Below are positions 1 through 8,460 of a DNA stretch of 64,000 bases, in pieces. The notes beneath the pieces were generated by a model. That model searched no databases. It was not told where the DNA came from and saw only the letters and a program-made list of their open reading frames with translations. The stretch is from VSJD01 sp964617825 (GTDB lineage Bacteria > Verrucomicrobiota > Kiritimatiellia > JAAZAB01): positions 10,751 through 74,750 of the forward strand of contig CAZTWL010000021.1 of the NCBI GenBank assembly GCA_964617825.1, written 5' to 3'. The translations under genes and the position numbers were made by a program. Each line of letters starts with the position of its first letter. The first letter of the stretch is position 1.

Positions 1-627
1 AACCCGATCGACCCGCACGGATACATGGCTCTTATCTGTTACAAGAACGGATCGCTTACCCGCGAATATGTGCGCAACGAATTCGCCTGCGGATCATGGC
101 AGGCATTCGAGGCCGCCTTGGCCCGGACGCCCGCCGGCAACGGCGGCCGTATCGGCTTCTATTTCAAAGATCCCGAGATAACTCCTCCGGTGCTCAAGCC
201 GGGAATTTACCGGTTCGGCCCGGATGCGCTCCCCGCCCGATTTACGCCCGACCAGAACGTGCGCGCCGTGGCAGAGGGCCAAATCCTTTCCATGCGTCTG
301 CACGGCAACAAGCTCGGACTCATCCCCAGGAACATCCTGGCCACAGGCGGCGCCTCGGTCAACAAGAGCTTGCTGCAGCTAATGGCCGACGTTTTCGGGA
401 CTCCGGTCCATCTATCGGGGCAACCGAACTCGGCATCGCTGGGCGCCGCGTATCGCGCGCTGCATGGTTGGCATTGCGCACACACGGCAAGATTTGTGCC
501 GTTTGCCAAAGCCATCCGGGCGCCGTCCAAATGGACGCCAGCTGCCGAACCTGACCGGGCGAAACATCTCCTTTACACAGCGAGCTTGAAACGCTATGCA
601 CAATTGGAAACGCAATTTTTTGCATAG
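1..627 (+). CDS. xylB: xylulokinase (FGGY family), C-terminal part
   Basis: The reading frame is open from base 1 and has lost its N-terminus to the window edge; the first in-frame ATG at 25 is internal. Members phosphorylate D-xylulose with ATP to xylulose 5-phosphate in the cytoplasm. The visible 208 residues match the C-terminal actin-like ATPase domain of FGGY kinases and most resemble the animal XYLB type from memory: a HGYMALICYKNGSLTRE stretch, GNGGRIGFYF, the RAVAEGQ helix, the ATGGAS adenosine-binding loop followed by LLQLMADVF, and SASLGAAYRA. The downstream gene starts about 145 bp later and need not be co-transcribed. Another pentulose is possible as substrate because the sugar-binding domain is not visible. 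Confidence 0.85.
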   Translation, partial: NPIDPHGYMALICYKNGSLTREYVRNEFACGSWQAFEAALARTPAGNGGRIGFYFKDPEITPPVLKPGIYRFGPDALPARFTPDQNVRAVAEGQILSMRLHGNKLGLIPRNILATGGASVNKSLLQLMADVFGTPVHLSGQPNSASLGAAYRALHGWHCAHTARFVPFAKAIRAPSKWTPAAEPDRAKHLLYTASLKRYAQLETQFFA

Positions 628-771
628 CACAAGGCAAGGCGCTACTCCCGGCCAAAATCATTCCCGATTTTCATGTTTGTTCCGCCGAGCAAATTACTTG
701 CGCCCGCATTGTATTTTGGTGTAAAAAAGCACGTCGAGTTCAAATGCAATTCAAATTATGTCGGCAGCATC

Positions 772-2466
772 ATGAGTAACTTCCCCAAAAAATTGTCAAG
801 CCTGGCATTACTGGTCATTGCCGTCGCGTTTCTGATCGTGCTGTTTTACCGCGGCTTTAACGATCCCGATGAAGGCCGCTATTCCGAAGTACCCCGGGAA
901 ATGATCGCCAGCGGCAACTGGCTGGAAATGCGCATGCTGGGCTACCGCTATTATGAAAAACCGCCCTTGACTTACTGGATAGTTGCCCCCGCAATCAAGC
1001 TGTTCGGCGCCAAGGACTGGGCCGTGCGCGTGCCGCTCCTGATCAACGGCCTCATGCTGGCCGGCTGCTTCTGGTTCCTGGCCCGCCGGAAATGGGAGCG
1101 CTCCGCGGCCAACATCGCCACAATGACGATGCTATCCATGATCGGATTCATCGCCGGCACGGGGCTGCTGCTGACCGACTCGTTCCTGGTTATGTGGTTC
1201 GCCCTGACCTGTATCGCACTTTTCTTCGGTTGTCAGCCGGGAATATCTGCCACGAAACGGTTCCTGCTTTTTTCCGTGGCATCCGTCGCCGCGGCCATGG
1301 GATTTTTGACCAAGGGCGCAGTTGCCATCATCCTGCCACCCGCCATTATTTTTATCTGGCTCCTTTTCGATCGCCGCCCGCGCGCCCTGCTGACCTGGTC
1401 CGTGCCCTGGGCCATTCTCTTGTGCGTCGGCCTGCTGGCTCCGATCATGCTGCTGCTGGAAAAGCATAACCCGGGCTTTTTTCACTTTTTTGTGATTGAC
1501 GAGCACTTTTCGCGTTTCACCGGCACGCGCGAAGTCCAGCTGCATCCGGAACCTTTCTGGTTTTTCTTGATGATTATCCCCCTTTTGCTGACACCGTGGA
1601 CTTTTTTTATTGTCCGCGCCGCCTGGCGGATAATCGTCTGCCGGGGCTGGCGCACCGATAGCCTATCGCGCTTCCTGCTGATCTGGGTTGCAATCGTTGT
1701 CGGTTTTTTCTCGGCCAGCACCGGCAAGCTTATGTCCTATATCCTGCCGGCCATTCCGGCATTGGGGCTTCTATTGGGACGCTGGGGCCTGACTGACAGG
1801 GAAGATACGCGGCAGGACCGGATTCTCTGGAACATTGGCGCCGCCGGCCTATTCATCGTAGCCGCGGCGATCCCGATTGTGTGGTTGACCAGCTATTTAG
1901 AAATCATTCCCAAAGAAGTATATCCGATCAGCGGGCGGAGCGCGGTGGCCCTGATACCGGTCGCTGGCATCCTGATCGCACTGGTCGCCACCCGCTCTTA
2001 CCGCTCGTTTGGTGGACTACTGGGCTTAAACGCCGGGATCATTCTGGCGGCAAGCCTGCTCCTTTCGCCCCTGGCCGGCAAGGATTTTAACGTGCTTGTG
2101 CACATCAACTCATCGCACGTGTATAAACAATTGGCCGCCCAGCTCAAGCCGGAAGACCAGGTCATAGTATTCTGGTCGTATCGCCCCGCCCTTCCCTTCT
2201 ATCTCCAAAAGCTTTATGTGCCTTTCCAGGACACCAACGAGTTGCTTTTCGGCATGCAGGCGGAACCGGAACGCAAATGGGAACTGCAGGACGCAGACCA
2301 GTTGGAAGCTTTTTTACAAAAGGCCCGCGGCCGTGTTTTTGCGGTCATCGAGCCCAAGGACATCGAGACGCGCCTCAATCCCTTGAGATTGCGCACCGTC
2401 CCCACCGCCATCCCGAGTGATCCCGACACGGTCATCCTGGAAATTCTGCCTCCGGGCAAGCCATAA
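772..2466 (+). CDS. GT39/ArnT-like polyprenyl-phosphate-sugar glycosyltransferase
   Basis: This is a 564-residue polytopic inner-membrane protein of the ArnT/PMT_2 glycosyltransferase class, which move a sugar from an undecaprenyl-phosphate donor to a periplasmic acceptor such as lipid A. The first transmembrane helix is followed by FNDPDEGRYSEVPREM, the acidic first-loop motif of the class, and by YYEKPPLTYW. About ten more hydrophobic segments follow, then a soluble C-terminal domain of about 130 residues. The frame is open back to 673, but I chose the ATG at 772 because it directly precedes a normal N-terminus (MSNFPKKLSSLALLV). No good ribosome-binding site is visible there. Donor and acceptor cannot be told from sequence. 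Confidence 0.8.
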   Translation: MSNFPKKLSSLALLVIAVAFLIVLFYRGFNDPDEGRYSEVPREMIASGNWLEMRMLGYRYYEKPPLTYWIVAPAIKLFGAKDWAVRVPLLINGLMLAGCFWFLARRKWERSAANIATMTMLSMIGFIAGTGLLLTDSFLVMWFALTCIALFFGCQPGISATKRFLLFSVASVAAAMGFLTKGAVAIILPPAIIFIWLLFDRRPRALLTWSVPWAILLCVGLLAPIMLLLEKHNPGFFHFFVIDEHFSRFTGTREVQLHPEPFWFFLMIIPLLLTPWTFFIVRAAWRIIVCRGWRTDSLSRFLLIWVAIVVGFFSASTGKLMSYILPAIPALGLLLGRWGLTDREDTRQDRILWNIGAAGLFIVAAAIPIVWLTSYLEIIPKEVYPISGRSAVALIPVAGILIALVATRSYRSFGGLLGLNAGIILAASLLLSPLAGKDFNVLVHINSSHVYKQLAAQLKPEDQVIVFWSYRPALPFYLQKLYVPFQDTNELLFGMQAEPERKWELQDADQLEAFLQKARGRVFAVIEPKDIETRLNPLRLRTVPTAIPSDPDTVILEILPPGKP

Positions 2467-2788
2467 CGGATTCAGCACCCCGCAATCCTCGCCGCTGCCA
2501 GCACGCCCATAAAGCGGGACTGACGCGCATTGCCGATCATTACGACCCAGGCGCCGGATTGCCTTGCGGCGGCAGTCACGCAGCTGAGCCTGCCGCCACA
2601 TGATGGCGAAGCCATGCCATCGAATCCACGCCTAACAACCTTATTCGGCGGGCAACATCGTCCCCGCTCATTCCCCGCTTCAAACACCAGAGCGCCCCGC
2701 GCGTTATGTTTTACAATATAAAACTCTTTTTTATATTGACATGCTTTCGGCCTTCGCGTATCTTACGCCCCATTGAAAGGCAATACCT
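2467..2788. other. intergenic region upstream of iclR-type gene
   Basis: This 322 bp stretch has no credible gene. It contains a hairpin with an 8 bp perfect stem (2568-2575 with 2590-2597) and no T-run, and at its right end the iclR promoter and palindrome listed separately. Confidence 0.6.
2715..2764 (+). promoter_or_regulatory. sigma70-type promoter with overlapping palindromic operator for the iclR-type gene
   Basis: A TTGACA box (2736-2741), a 17 bp spacer and TATCTT (2759-2764) form a near-consensus promoter 25 bp before the GTG start. The -35 box shares bases with a perfect AT-rich inverted repeat: AATATAAAA at 2715-2723 and TTTTATATT at 2729-2737, separated by 5 bp. IclR-family proteins commonly repress their own gene from such palindromes, so negative autoregulation is a reasonable inference. 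Confidence 0.7.
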
Positions 2789-3631
2789 GTGATCAAAGTC
2801 CTGCACAAGGTTTTTGACATTATCGAGTTTTTGGCGGAATCGCCGGAACGTCCTCGATCCCTGATGGAAATTGCCCGACATCTGGAGCAGCATCCGGCCA
2901 CCTGCGCCAATATTCTCAAAACTTTGATGCGCCGCAATTATATCGAACAGGTTGCGCCCAAAAAAGGCTATCTCCTGGGGCCGGCGTTATTTCAAGTCTC
3001 CCGCAAGGCGCCCTATCGCAAGGACCTGATCGCCGCCGCCGAACCGTTGATGGCCAAATTGGCCCAGTCGGTCAACGAGACGGTTATCCTGGTAACCGTA
3101 CGCATGGGCCGGCGCTTTGTCCTATCACAAATCAACGGGCAACAACACATCCAAGTGGCCCCCCAGGCCCTGATCGAGGATAATCTTTACGACACGGCAA
3201 CCGGGCGCTTGCTGCTGGCCTACATGCCCGAGCGCGAATTGGACAAACTGACCGCGGAATACAGTTTACAGGCAAGCAAATGGCCGGTGGCCAATAATCC
3301 CGCGGTATTCAAAGAAACGTTGGCAAAGATCAGGAAATCCGGAAAAGTGGTCCACAAGCCCAACCCCGATATGATCGGCATAGCCTTCCCCATCCAAGAT
3401 CAGCGCAGCGAAGTGATTGCCTCCCTTGGTTTGTTTCTGCCCAGTTTTCGTTTCAAGGGCGATCATCGCAAGAAAGTCTTATCGGGTCTGCAACAAACGG
3501 CAGCGGCCATCAACCTGATCTTGGCGGGTTATCCGCCCAAGACCTTCGTAAAACAAACGGCAGCAGGGACGATCGAATCTCGCCGGCACCACGCGGCAAC
3601 ATGGCAAGCGGGCGCACTTAAAAACAATTAA
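2789..3631 (+). CDS. IclR-family transcriptional regulator
   Basis: This is a 280-residue IclR-type regulator. It has an N-terminal winged helix-turn-helix (about residues 1-65, containing RSLMEIARHLEQHPATCANILKTL split over two helices) and a C-terminal effector-binding GAF-like domain. The domain carries the family pattern YDTATGRLLLAYMPE and a late GIAFPI..EVIASLGLFLPSF segment. The start is the GTG at 2789, preceded by GAAAGG with about 8 bp spacing. Two Fe-S protein genes follow in the same direction, the first after a 71 bp gap, so they are its most likely targets. The effector is unknown; IclR ligands are usually small carboxylates or aromatic or sugar acids. Confidence 0.88.
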   Translation: MIKVLHKVFDIIEFLAESPERPRSLMEIARHLEQHPATCANILKTLMRRNYIEQVAPKKGYLLGPALFQVSRKAPYRKDLIAAAEPLMAKLAQSVNETVILVTVRMGRRFVLSQINGQQHIQVAPQALIEDNLYDTATGRLLLAYMPERELDKLTAEYSLQASKWPVANNPAVFKETLAKIRKSGKVVHKPNPDMIGIAFPIQDQRSEVIASLGLFLPSFRFKGDHRKKVLSGLQQTAAAINLILAGYPPKTFVKQTAAGTIESRRHHAATWQAGALKNN

Positions 3632-3702
3632 CACAAATCCGGCGTCAATCTCGTAATGACCTTATCAATGTTAACCGCGACATCAAACAGCAACAGGAGG
3701 GA

Positions 3703-4614
3703 ATGATGAATTCGAACGAGATCAAGAAATATGCGCGCGAACACGGAGCAGACCTTGTGGGCATCGCTTCAATCGACCGTTTTAAAAGTCTGGCGCCGGA
3801 GTACAATCCGTTGTCCATTTTCCCGGAATGCAAATCGGTTATCGTGCTCGGCCGCCGGATCTTGCGCGGCTCAATGCGCGGCGTGGAAGAAGGCACTAAT
3901 TTCAACAGCACCTACAATACTTTCGGTTATATTTGGCTGGAGGACAACTTCCTTTCGCGCACCACCTACGAAGTCACTTGTTATGTCGAATCACAGGGCG
4001 CCGAGGGTGTGCCCCTCTTCGGCTATTTCGAAGACGACATGCCCAAGGGTCGTCCCGTCGCGCCCGGCAAACCGGCGCCGAATATTATATTGGATTATGA
4101 ATACGCCGCCCAGGCTGCCGGCTTGGGCGAAATCGGCTTGGGCGACTTTTTCATCACCCCCGAGTTTGGCATCCGCCAGCGTTTTGCCATGATTTTGACC
4201 GATGCCGAGCTGGCCGCCGACCCGGTCAGCGTCAAGAAAATCTGCGGCGATTGCGGACTATGCGCGCAAGCCTGCCCGTTTGGCGCAATCGATCTGAAAA
4301 ACAAGAAGACCAGGGGCGTGCCCGGCAACACCATGGAAGTCGCCACGGTCGATTATCTCGTCTGCCGCTCTTGTCCGAACGGCGCTGTCCTCGGCGGCGG
4401 GCGTGGCAACCGTCCGGACCGCTGTGCCGCGGCTTGCGGGCGAGCCTGCCTGGCCAAATTGGAGACCGCCGGCAAACTTGGCAACAAGTTTGACTTCCCA
4501 TTCCGGAAGCGCACGCCTTGGGCGCTTGGCCATTTTTCAAGGCCGGTGGACGCCAAAGAAGAATCTAGCGGTCCCGGCATGGGCGGTTGCGCCAAACAGT
4601 ACGGCACCAAATGA
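3703..4614 (+). CDS. QueG/RdhA-like 4Fe-4S double-cluster protein (first of a tandem pair)
   Basis: This 303-residue cytoplasmic protein belongs to the broad group holding epoxyqueuosine reductase (QueG) and reductive dehalogenase-like proteins. The N-terminal two thirds carry ADLVGIASIDRF, FPECKSVIVLG and AAGLGEIGLGDFFITPEFG, patterns of the cobalamin-binding-like fold. A ferredoxin motif follows at C181, C184, C187 and C191 (CGDCGLCAQACPFGAI). A second set of cysteines (C221, C224, C241, C245, C249) is spaced unlike canonical QueG, so I do not call it QueG. A strong AGGAGG ribosome-binding site precedes ATGATG at 3703. The paralogue starts 15 bp after its stop, indicating an operon. Substrate and cofactor are unknown. 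Confidence 0.7.
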   Translation: MMNSNEIKKYAREHGADLVGIASIDRFKSLAPEYNPLSIFPECKSVIVLGRRILRGSMRGVEEGTNFNSTYNTFGYIWLEDNFLSRTTYEVTCYVESQGAEGVPLFGYFEDDMPKGRPVAPGKPAPNIILDYEYAAQAAGLGEIGLGDFFITPEFGIRQRFAMILTDAELAADPVSVKKICGDCGLCAQACPFGAIDLKNKKTRGVPGNTMEVATVDYLVCRSCPNGAVLGGGRGNRPDRCAAACGRACLAKLETAGKLGNKFDFPFRKRTPWALGHFSRPVDAKEESSGPGMGGCAKQYGTK

Positions 4615-4629
4615 ATAAAGGAGATTTGC

Positions 4630-5742
4630 GTGAAACTTACATCCAAAATGGTTAAGGAAGCCGCCTTCCGCGCGGGATGCGGCGACGTCGGAATTGCGAA
4701 TATCGAACGTTTTGCCAATGCGCCCCGCATGATGCATCCGAAAAACATTTTTCCGGATTGCAAATCGGTCATCACCATAGCGCAACCGATCACGCGCGGA
4801 AGTTACCGCGGCATCACCGAAGGCACTCATTGGGCCAACTACACGATCTATTCCTACAATCGGCTGAACACCCTCTACCGTCCGATTGTCACCTATGAAA
4901 CCGCCTGTTTCATAGAGGATCATGGCTTTGAAGCCGTGCCTGTTTATCCCGGCGTAGCGGAATGTCCCGGGCTGCGCAAGCCAGTCAAGCCCGATCGCCC
5001 GCCCCCTGAAGTCAACTTGAACGTCCGGATTGCCGGCTTAGCCTGCGGGTTAGGCGAAATCGGCTGGTCCAAGGTGTTCCTCACCAAAAAGTTTGGCCCG
5101 CGGGTGCGTCTGGGAACGATCCTGACCGATGCCGAACTCGAGCCGGACCCGCTCGTCGAGCCCGGCACATTTTGCAATCGCTGCATGCGCTGCGTCAAAG
5201 ATTGCCCTGGCGGAGCGATCCCCAAACCGGGAGAAAGGCCGACAATCAAAATCAAAATTGAGGACAAGGAATACGAATGGGCCGATGTGCGCATGGGGCG
5301 CTGCACTCTGACGCATCACGGACTCAACTGGGAAGCTTCGCCTTTCCTGAAAAAAGACGTCCCCGGTTTCAAACTGGACGTGCGCAATTCCAACATGTCC
5401 GAAGAAGCCGCCTATAAAATGGTGTATCCGCTCGCCCAAACCCGCTTTGACGCCCGCACACCTGAATTTCCGGTTAGCCGCGGCGTAATCAATTATTACA
5501 AGCAGATTTTGGACCATACGGGATATTTTGCAGTTTGCGGCGCCAAAGGCTGCATCCGGGCTTGTATGGACAATCTGGAAAAGAAAAAGAAAATCGACCA
5601 GAGCAATTTCACCACTCCCGTCTGGCCGCGCCCACCCTGGCAAATGCCCCCGCCTGAAGAGGATTCGTGTGGCGGCATCGCCGAGGGCAAGTTCCCGGAA
5701 ATGTTCAACCATCCGGATACGCAGGCCGGTTGCTGGAAGTAA
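4630..5742 (+). CDS. QueG/RdhA-like 4Fe-4S protein (second of a tandem pair)
   Basis: This 370-residue paralogue of the preceding protein shares GCGDVGIANIERF, FPDCKSVITIAQ, the RGxxRGxxEGT pattern and ACGLGEIGWSKVFLTKKFG. Its first cluster ligands are C182, C185, C188 and C192 (CNRCMRCVKDCPGGAI). A second group is C304, C309 and C313 (CGAKGCIRAC). Between the two cysteine groups is a 100-residue insert absent from its neighbour. The start is GTG at 4630, preceded by AAAGGAG at good spacing. The pair may form a heterodimer or act on related substrates under the upstream IclR regulator; this is inference. No signal peptide or twin-arginine motif is present, unlike classical reductive dehalogenases. 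Confidence 0.68.
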   Translation: MKLTSKMVKEAAFRAGCGDVGIANIERFANAPRMMHPKNIFPDCKSVITIAQPITRGSYRGITEGTHWANYTIYSYNRLNTLYRPIVTYETACFIEDHGFEAVPVYPGVAECPGLRKPVKPDRPPPEVNLNVRIAGLACGLGEIGWSKVFLTKKFGPRVRLGTILTDAELEPDPLVEPGTFCNRCMRCVKDCPGGAIPKPGERPTIKIKIEDKEYEWADVRMGRCTLTHHGLNWEASPFLKKDVPGFKLDVRNSNMSEEAAYKMVYPLAQTRFDARTPEFPVSRGVINYYKQILDHTGYFAVCGAKGCIRACMDNLEKKKKIDQSNFTTPVWPRPPWQMPPPEEDSCGGIAEGKFPEMFNHPDTQAGCWK

Positions 5743-5872
5743 GATAACGGTTAAATTCTTCCGCCAGAATCCGCGGAATGTTTTCTGGAGCCGCGACGCT
5801 GATGCGAGGCGCTCGGCAGCGTCATCGGCGCGGCTACCGCCGGAAACTGTTGGAATGGATGTTCATTCGGAG

Positions 5873-5905
5873 AGGACGTTTGCCGCGTTCCGCGGCAAAC
5901 GTCCT
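5873..5905. terminator. perfect 15 bp hairpin downstream of the Fe-S pair
   Basis: AGGACGTTTGCCGCG and its exact reverse complement flank a 3-base loop. It lies 130 bp after the stop of the second Fe-S gene and about 110 bp from the end of the convergent esterase gene. There is no clear T-run on either side, so it may be a processing or stabilising hairpin rather than a classical intrinsic terminator. Confidence 0.5.
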
Positions 5906-5990
5906 GTTTGGGGAAATCCCGTTTGTCGGCAAATCGCCGGCAGGCTGAAAGGATTGCTGTAATTCCGGCAACGGGGTTAAGGCTTGATCA

Positions 5991-6005
5991 GCGGCCAATG
6001 GCCGC
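5991..6005 (-). terminator. short hairpin after the esterase gene
   Basis: GCGGCC AAT GGCCGC forms a 6 bp GC-only stem 8 bp beyond the esterase stop codon. It lacks a T-run, so termination by it alone is uncertain. Confidence 0.3.
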
Positions 6006-6012
6006 GGCACTT

Positions 6013-6810
6013 TCATGCATTCGCCGCCCGGCTTGCCAACGGCATCCAGGCCAACACGCGCTGGATCTGCGCATCCCAACAGGCCCAGCTGTGGTTGCCG
6101 GGGCTTTCCGAATAAATAAGCGGCAATCCCAAACTAAGCGCATGATCGCGGAAGGTCAGGTTTAACGTATACAGAAAATCTTCGGTACCGCACCATTGAA
6201 ACAAGCGCGGGCGCAACGCCGCCGGCATGGATGCCACCTTTCCGGCCAAAGCGAGCAAGTCATTCTCCGATCCGGACACGGAGGCCGGGTCGCCAAAGAC
6301 CAGACGCATGTCGGCCACCCAGTCCGGGGCGACGGCTGCCCGACCCAAATCGAGCACTCCCGATAAACTTGCCGCGGCGCAGTAACGTTCGGGATAGCGC
6401 AGCGCAAGCTTGAAGGCGCCATACCCGCCCATGGAAAGACCCGCCGCGAAATTATCCTCCCGCCGGGGCGAGAGCGGGAAAAGCGACCTGGAGACGGCCG
6501 GCAATTCTTCACTGATGAATGTCCAATACCGCCCGCCGTGGTGCATATCGGTATAAAAACTCCGCGCTACACTTGGCATGATGACCGCGAGGCCAGTCCC
6601 GTCAACATATCGTTCGATGGACGTGCGCCGCTGCCAAATAGTGTGATCGTCCGAAAGCCCATGCAGCAACCAAAGACAGGGATGCAAAGCCGGAACGGCA
6701 GGCGAATCCTTCAACGTGCGGGAAGCGGGTTCAGGTAAAACAACGTCCATAGCCGCCTGGCATCCAAGAACTTGTGAGTAGAAATGCGTGTGTAACAAGG
6801 CCATTGGCAA
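6013..6810 (-). CDS. esterase D / S-formylglutathione hydrolase-like alpha/beta hydrolase
   Basis: This is a 265-residue cytoplasmic serine esterase of the putative-esterase (EstA/EsteraseD) family, which usually cleaves short-chain acyl esters, for example from decorated oligosaccharides. It shows WLLHGLSDDHTIWQRRTSIERY for the oxyanion-hole region, the nucleophile elbow GLSMGGYGA (Ser126), and a C-terminal GNHSWACWD segment carrying the likely catalytic His. There is no signal peptide. The gene is isolated, convergent with the Fe-S genes and separated from the LptF/G gene by 70 bp in the same direction. Substrate is unknown. Confidence 0.78.
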   Translation of the reverse strand: MPMALLHTHFYSQVLGCQAAMDVVLPEPASRTLKDSPAVPALHPCLWLLHGLSDDHTIWQRRTSIERYVDGTGLAVIMPSVARSFYTDMHHGGRYWTFISEELPAVSRSLFPLSPRREDNFAAGLSMGGYGAFKLALRYPERYCAAASLSGVLDLGRAAVAPDWVADMRLVFGDPASVSGSENDLLALAGKVASMPAALRPRLFQWCGTEDFLYTLNLTFRDHALSLGLPLIYSESPGNHSWACWDAQIQRVLAWMPLASRAANA

Positions 6811-6880
6811 GCCCTCCGATAATATTCTACCAGGACCGATTCCGCTCCATCGGAACGATTTAATCCCGGATTATGACTGA

Positions 6881-8353
6881 CTAATTCGCCCGTTTAACCA
6901 GCACGTAGCCGATGATTTCCGACGCCACAAACGGTATCCAGACAATCAGGTGCGGCTGAAATCCAGGATGATTCACCATGGCATCCGCAATGATAATGAA
7001 GAAGTAAAAGATAAACACCAGCAGAAGCGAGACCGCGATACCGATGGAAGATTCCTTGCGTTGGATCTTCATCCCCAACGCCGCACCCAGCAGAACGAAA
7101 GCGTAACAGGAAAGCGACAAGGCCAGGCGCGTGCTGGCCTCAACCATCAGCGACATGCGATGCACGACGGCGTCTTCCGCCTTAAGATTGGAGAGAAAAT
7201 TGCGGGAGAGAAACGTCGGATAGGCATCCTCCAGCAGCATGCGATTGAGTCGCACAACGGCGTCGCCTTCCGGTTTGCCGTCTATCAAGGCCCGTGTATT
7301 ATTGTTCAGATAAACGCCGTCGAAACGCTGTTCATTATAAAGACTTGGACCGCCCAAGATCCGGTTCAAATCCGCACAAAGCGCCAGCTTCAAACCGGCG
7401 CGATTCGCCGGCGAACCATCATACTGGTCAAGCCAGGCCATGGTGTTGTCGGACAAATGGGCCTGGATGAAATCGGACAACTGGTTGGTCGGATCGGACA
7501 GCGCCTGCGCCAAGCCATTCAGATCGGTCAATTCATCGGGAGCAAACAGGACGGAACCGCGAATGGTCCTGAGAATTTCCAGCATGGTCAAATCGGCCCG
7601 CTTTTTCCAGATGGTGCCCCGATGCATCAGCTCGGCCACATCGATTTTTACCGGATATTCATCGGCGCTCAGGCGCTTCATCCGGCTCAGGTCGTTTGGA
7701 AACTTATCGTCAGCCTTGTCAATGCGCACCTGAAACAGGCGGATCATGATCTTTCCCGGATCGTTTTTGTCGGCCTCGATTGTGCCTGACTTTGCCCGCA
7801 CCGTCTGTTTGACTCCCTTGCTGTCGAACTCATAGATGACGATATTGGACACCCGTGAGCCGTCTTTGCGCGCAATGTAGATCGTAAATCCCGGAAAATC
7901 GCGAATGAACCGGCCCTCGTCGAGGAGCGACAGCGGCGTTTCCACGCCGAGTTTGCCCAACACCGTCCGGCGCGCATAATGGCTATTGGGCGCCAGATTG
8001 CAGTTGATGTAGATGCAAAACAGGCTAAGAAGGGAGGCAATCAGAACCGTCGGCTGAATGACCTGCCAGAGACTGACCCCGCAGGCCTTCATGGCGATAA
8101 GTTCGCGATCACTGGACATGCGGCTGAAGATCAAGAACGCCGACGCCATCACGCTCATCGGAATGGCAAAAATCAGCGAAAAGGGAATTCCATAGGAAAA
8201 CACCTGCAGAATAAGAAGCCCAGGCACGCCACGCGAAAACAGATCAATGACCTTGAAGATATTCCCTACCGCCATGACAAAGAGGAATACCGCCAGGGTA
8301 ATTGCAAAAGTCAGGAGAAACTGCCGGCTGATATAATTTGTTAGGATGCGCAT
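6881..8353 (-). CDS. LptF/LptG-type LPS export permease with an enlarged periplasmic domain
   Basis: This YjgP/YjgQ-family inner-membrane permease pairs with LptB to extract lipopolysaccharide for transport to the outer membrane. Its N-terminus (MRILTNYISRQFLLTFAIT) and the FSLIFAIPMSVMASAFLIFSRMSSDRELIAMKACG region match the family: the first membrane helices and coupling helix. Three helices at the C-terminus complete the fold. At 490 residues it is well over the usual 350-400. The extra length is a segment from about residue 245 to 385, between the jellyroll and the last helices. Only one of the two expected permeases is in the window; lptB, lptA and lptC are 7-8 kb upstream on the same strand. 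Confidence 0.85.
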   Translation of the reverse strand: MRILTNYISRQFLLTFAITLAVFLFVMAVGNIFKVIDLFSRGVPGLLILQVFSYGIPFSLIFAIPMSVMASAFLIFSRMSSDRELIAMKACGVSLWQVIQPTVLIASLLSLFCIYINCNLAPNSHYARRTVLGKLGVETPLSLLDEGRFIRDFPGFTIYIARKDGSRVSNIVIYEFDSKGVKQTVRAKSGTIEADKNDPGKIMIRLFQVRIDKADDKFPNDLSRMKRLSADEYPVKIDVAELMHRGTIWKKRADLTMLEILRTIRGSVLFAPDELTDLNGLAQALSDPTNQLSDFIQAHLSDNTMAWLDQYDGSPANRAGLKLALCADLNRILGGPSLYNEQRFDGVYLNNNTRALIDGKPEGDAVVRLNRMLLEDAYPTFLSRNFLSNLKAEDAVVHRMSLMVEASTRLALSLSCYAFVLLGAALGMKIQRKESSIGIAVSLLLVFIFYFFIIIADAMVNHPGFQPHLIVWIPFVASEIIGYVLVKRAN

Positions 8354-8460
8354 GGCGACAATCGCCCTGTCGTCGGAACTCGAAGCTGAAGCCGGAAAAC
8401 AGGACAGCGATTCCCGTCTTCTTCCGCAAGTAATTGCCCTTCAGGCGACAGCCTGATCGC

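Noticed and set aside
673..771. N-terminal extension of the GT39-like protein
   Set aside because: The extra 33 residues precede a normal cytoplasmic N-terminus and first membrane helix and contain no helix or domain; the ATG at 772 fits better.
3703..4614. Calling this gene queG
   Set aside because: The first Fe-S motif fits, but the second cysteine arrangement and C-terminus differ from true epoxyqueuosine reductases, and it is paired with a paralogue.
5528..5962. Plus-strand frame of 144 codons overlapping the second Fe-S gene
   Set aside because: It is an out-of-frame shadow rich in Arg/Ser/Ala over a well supported gene, and its tail runs through the intergenic hairpin.
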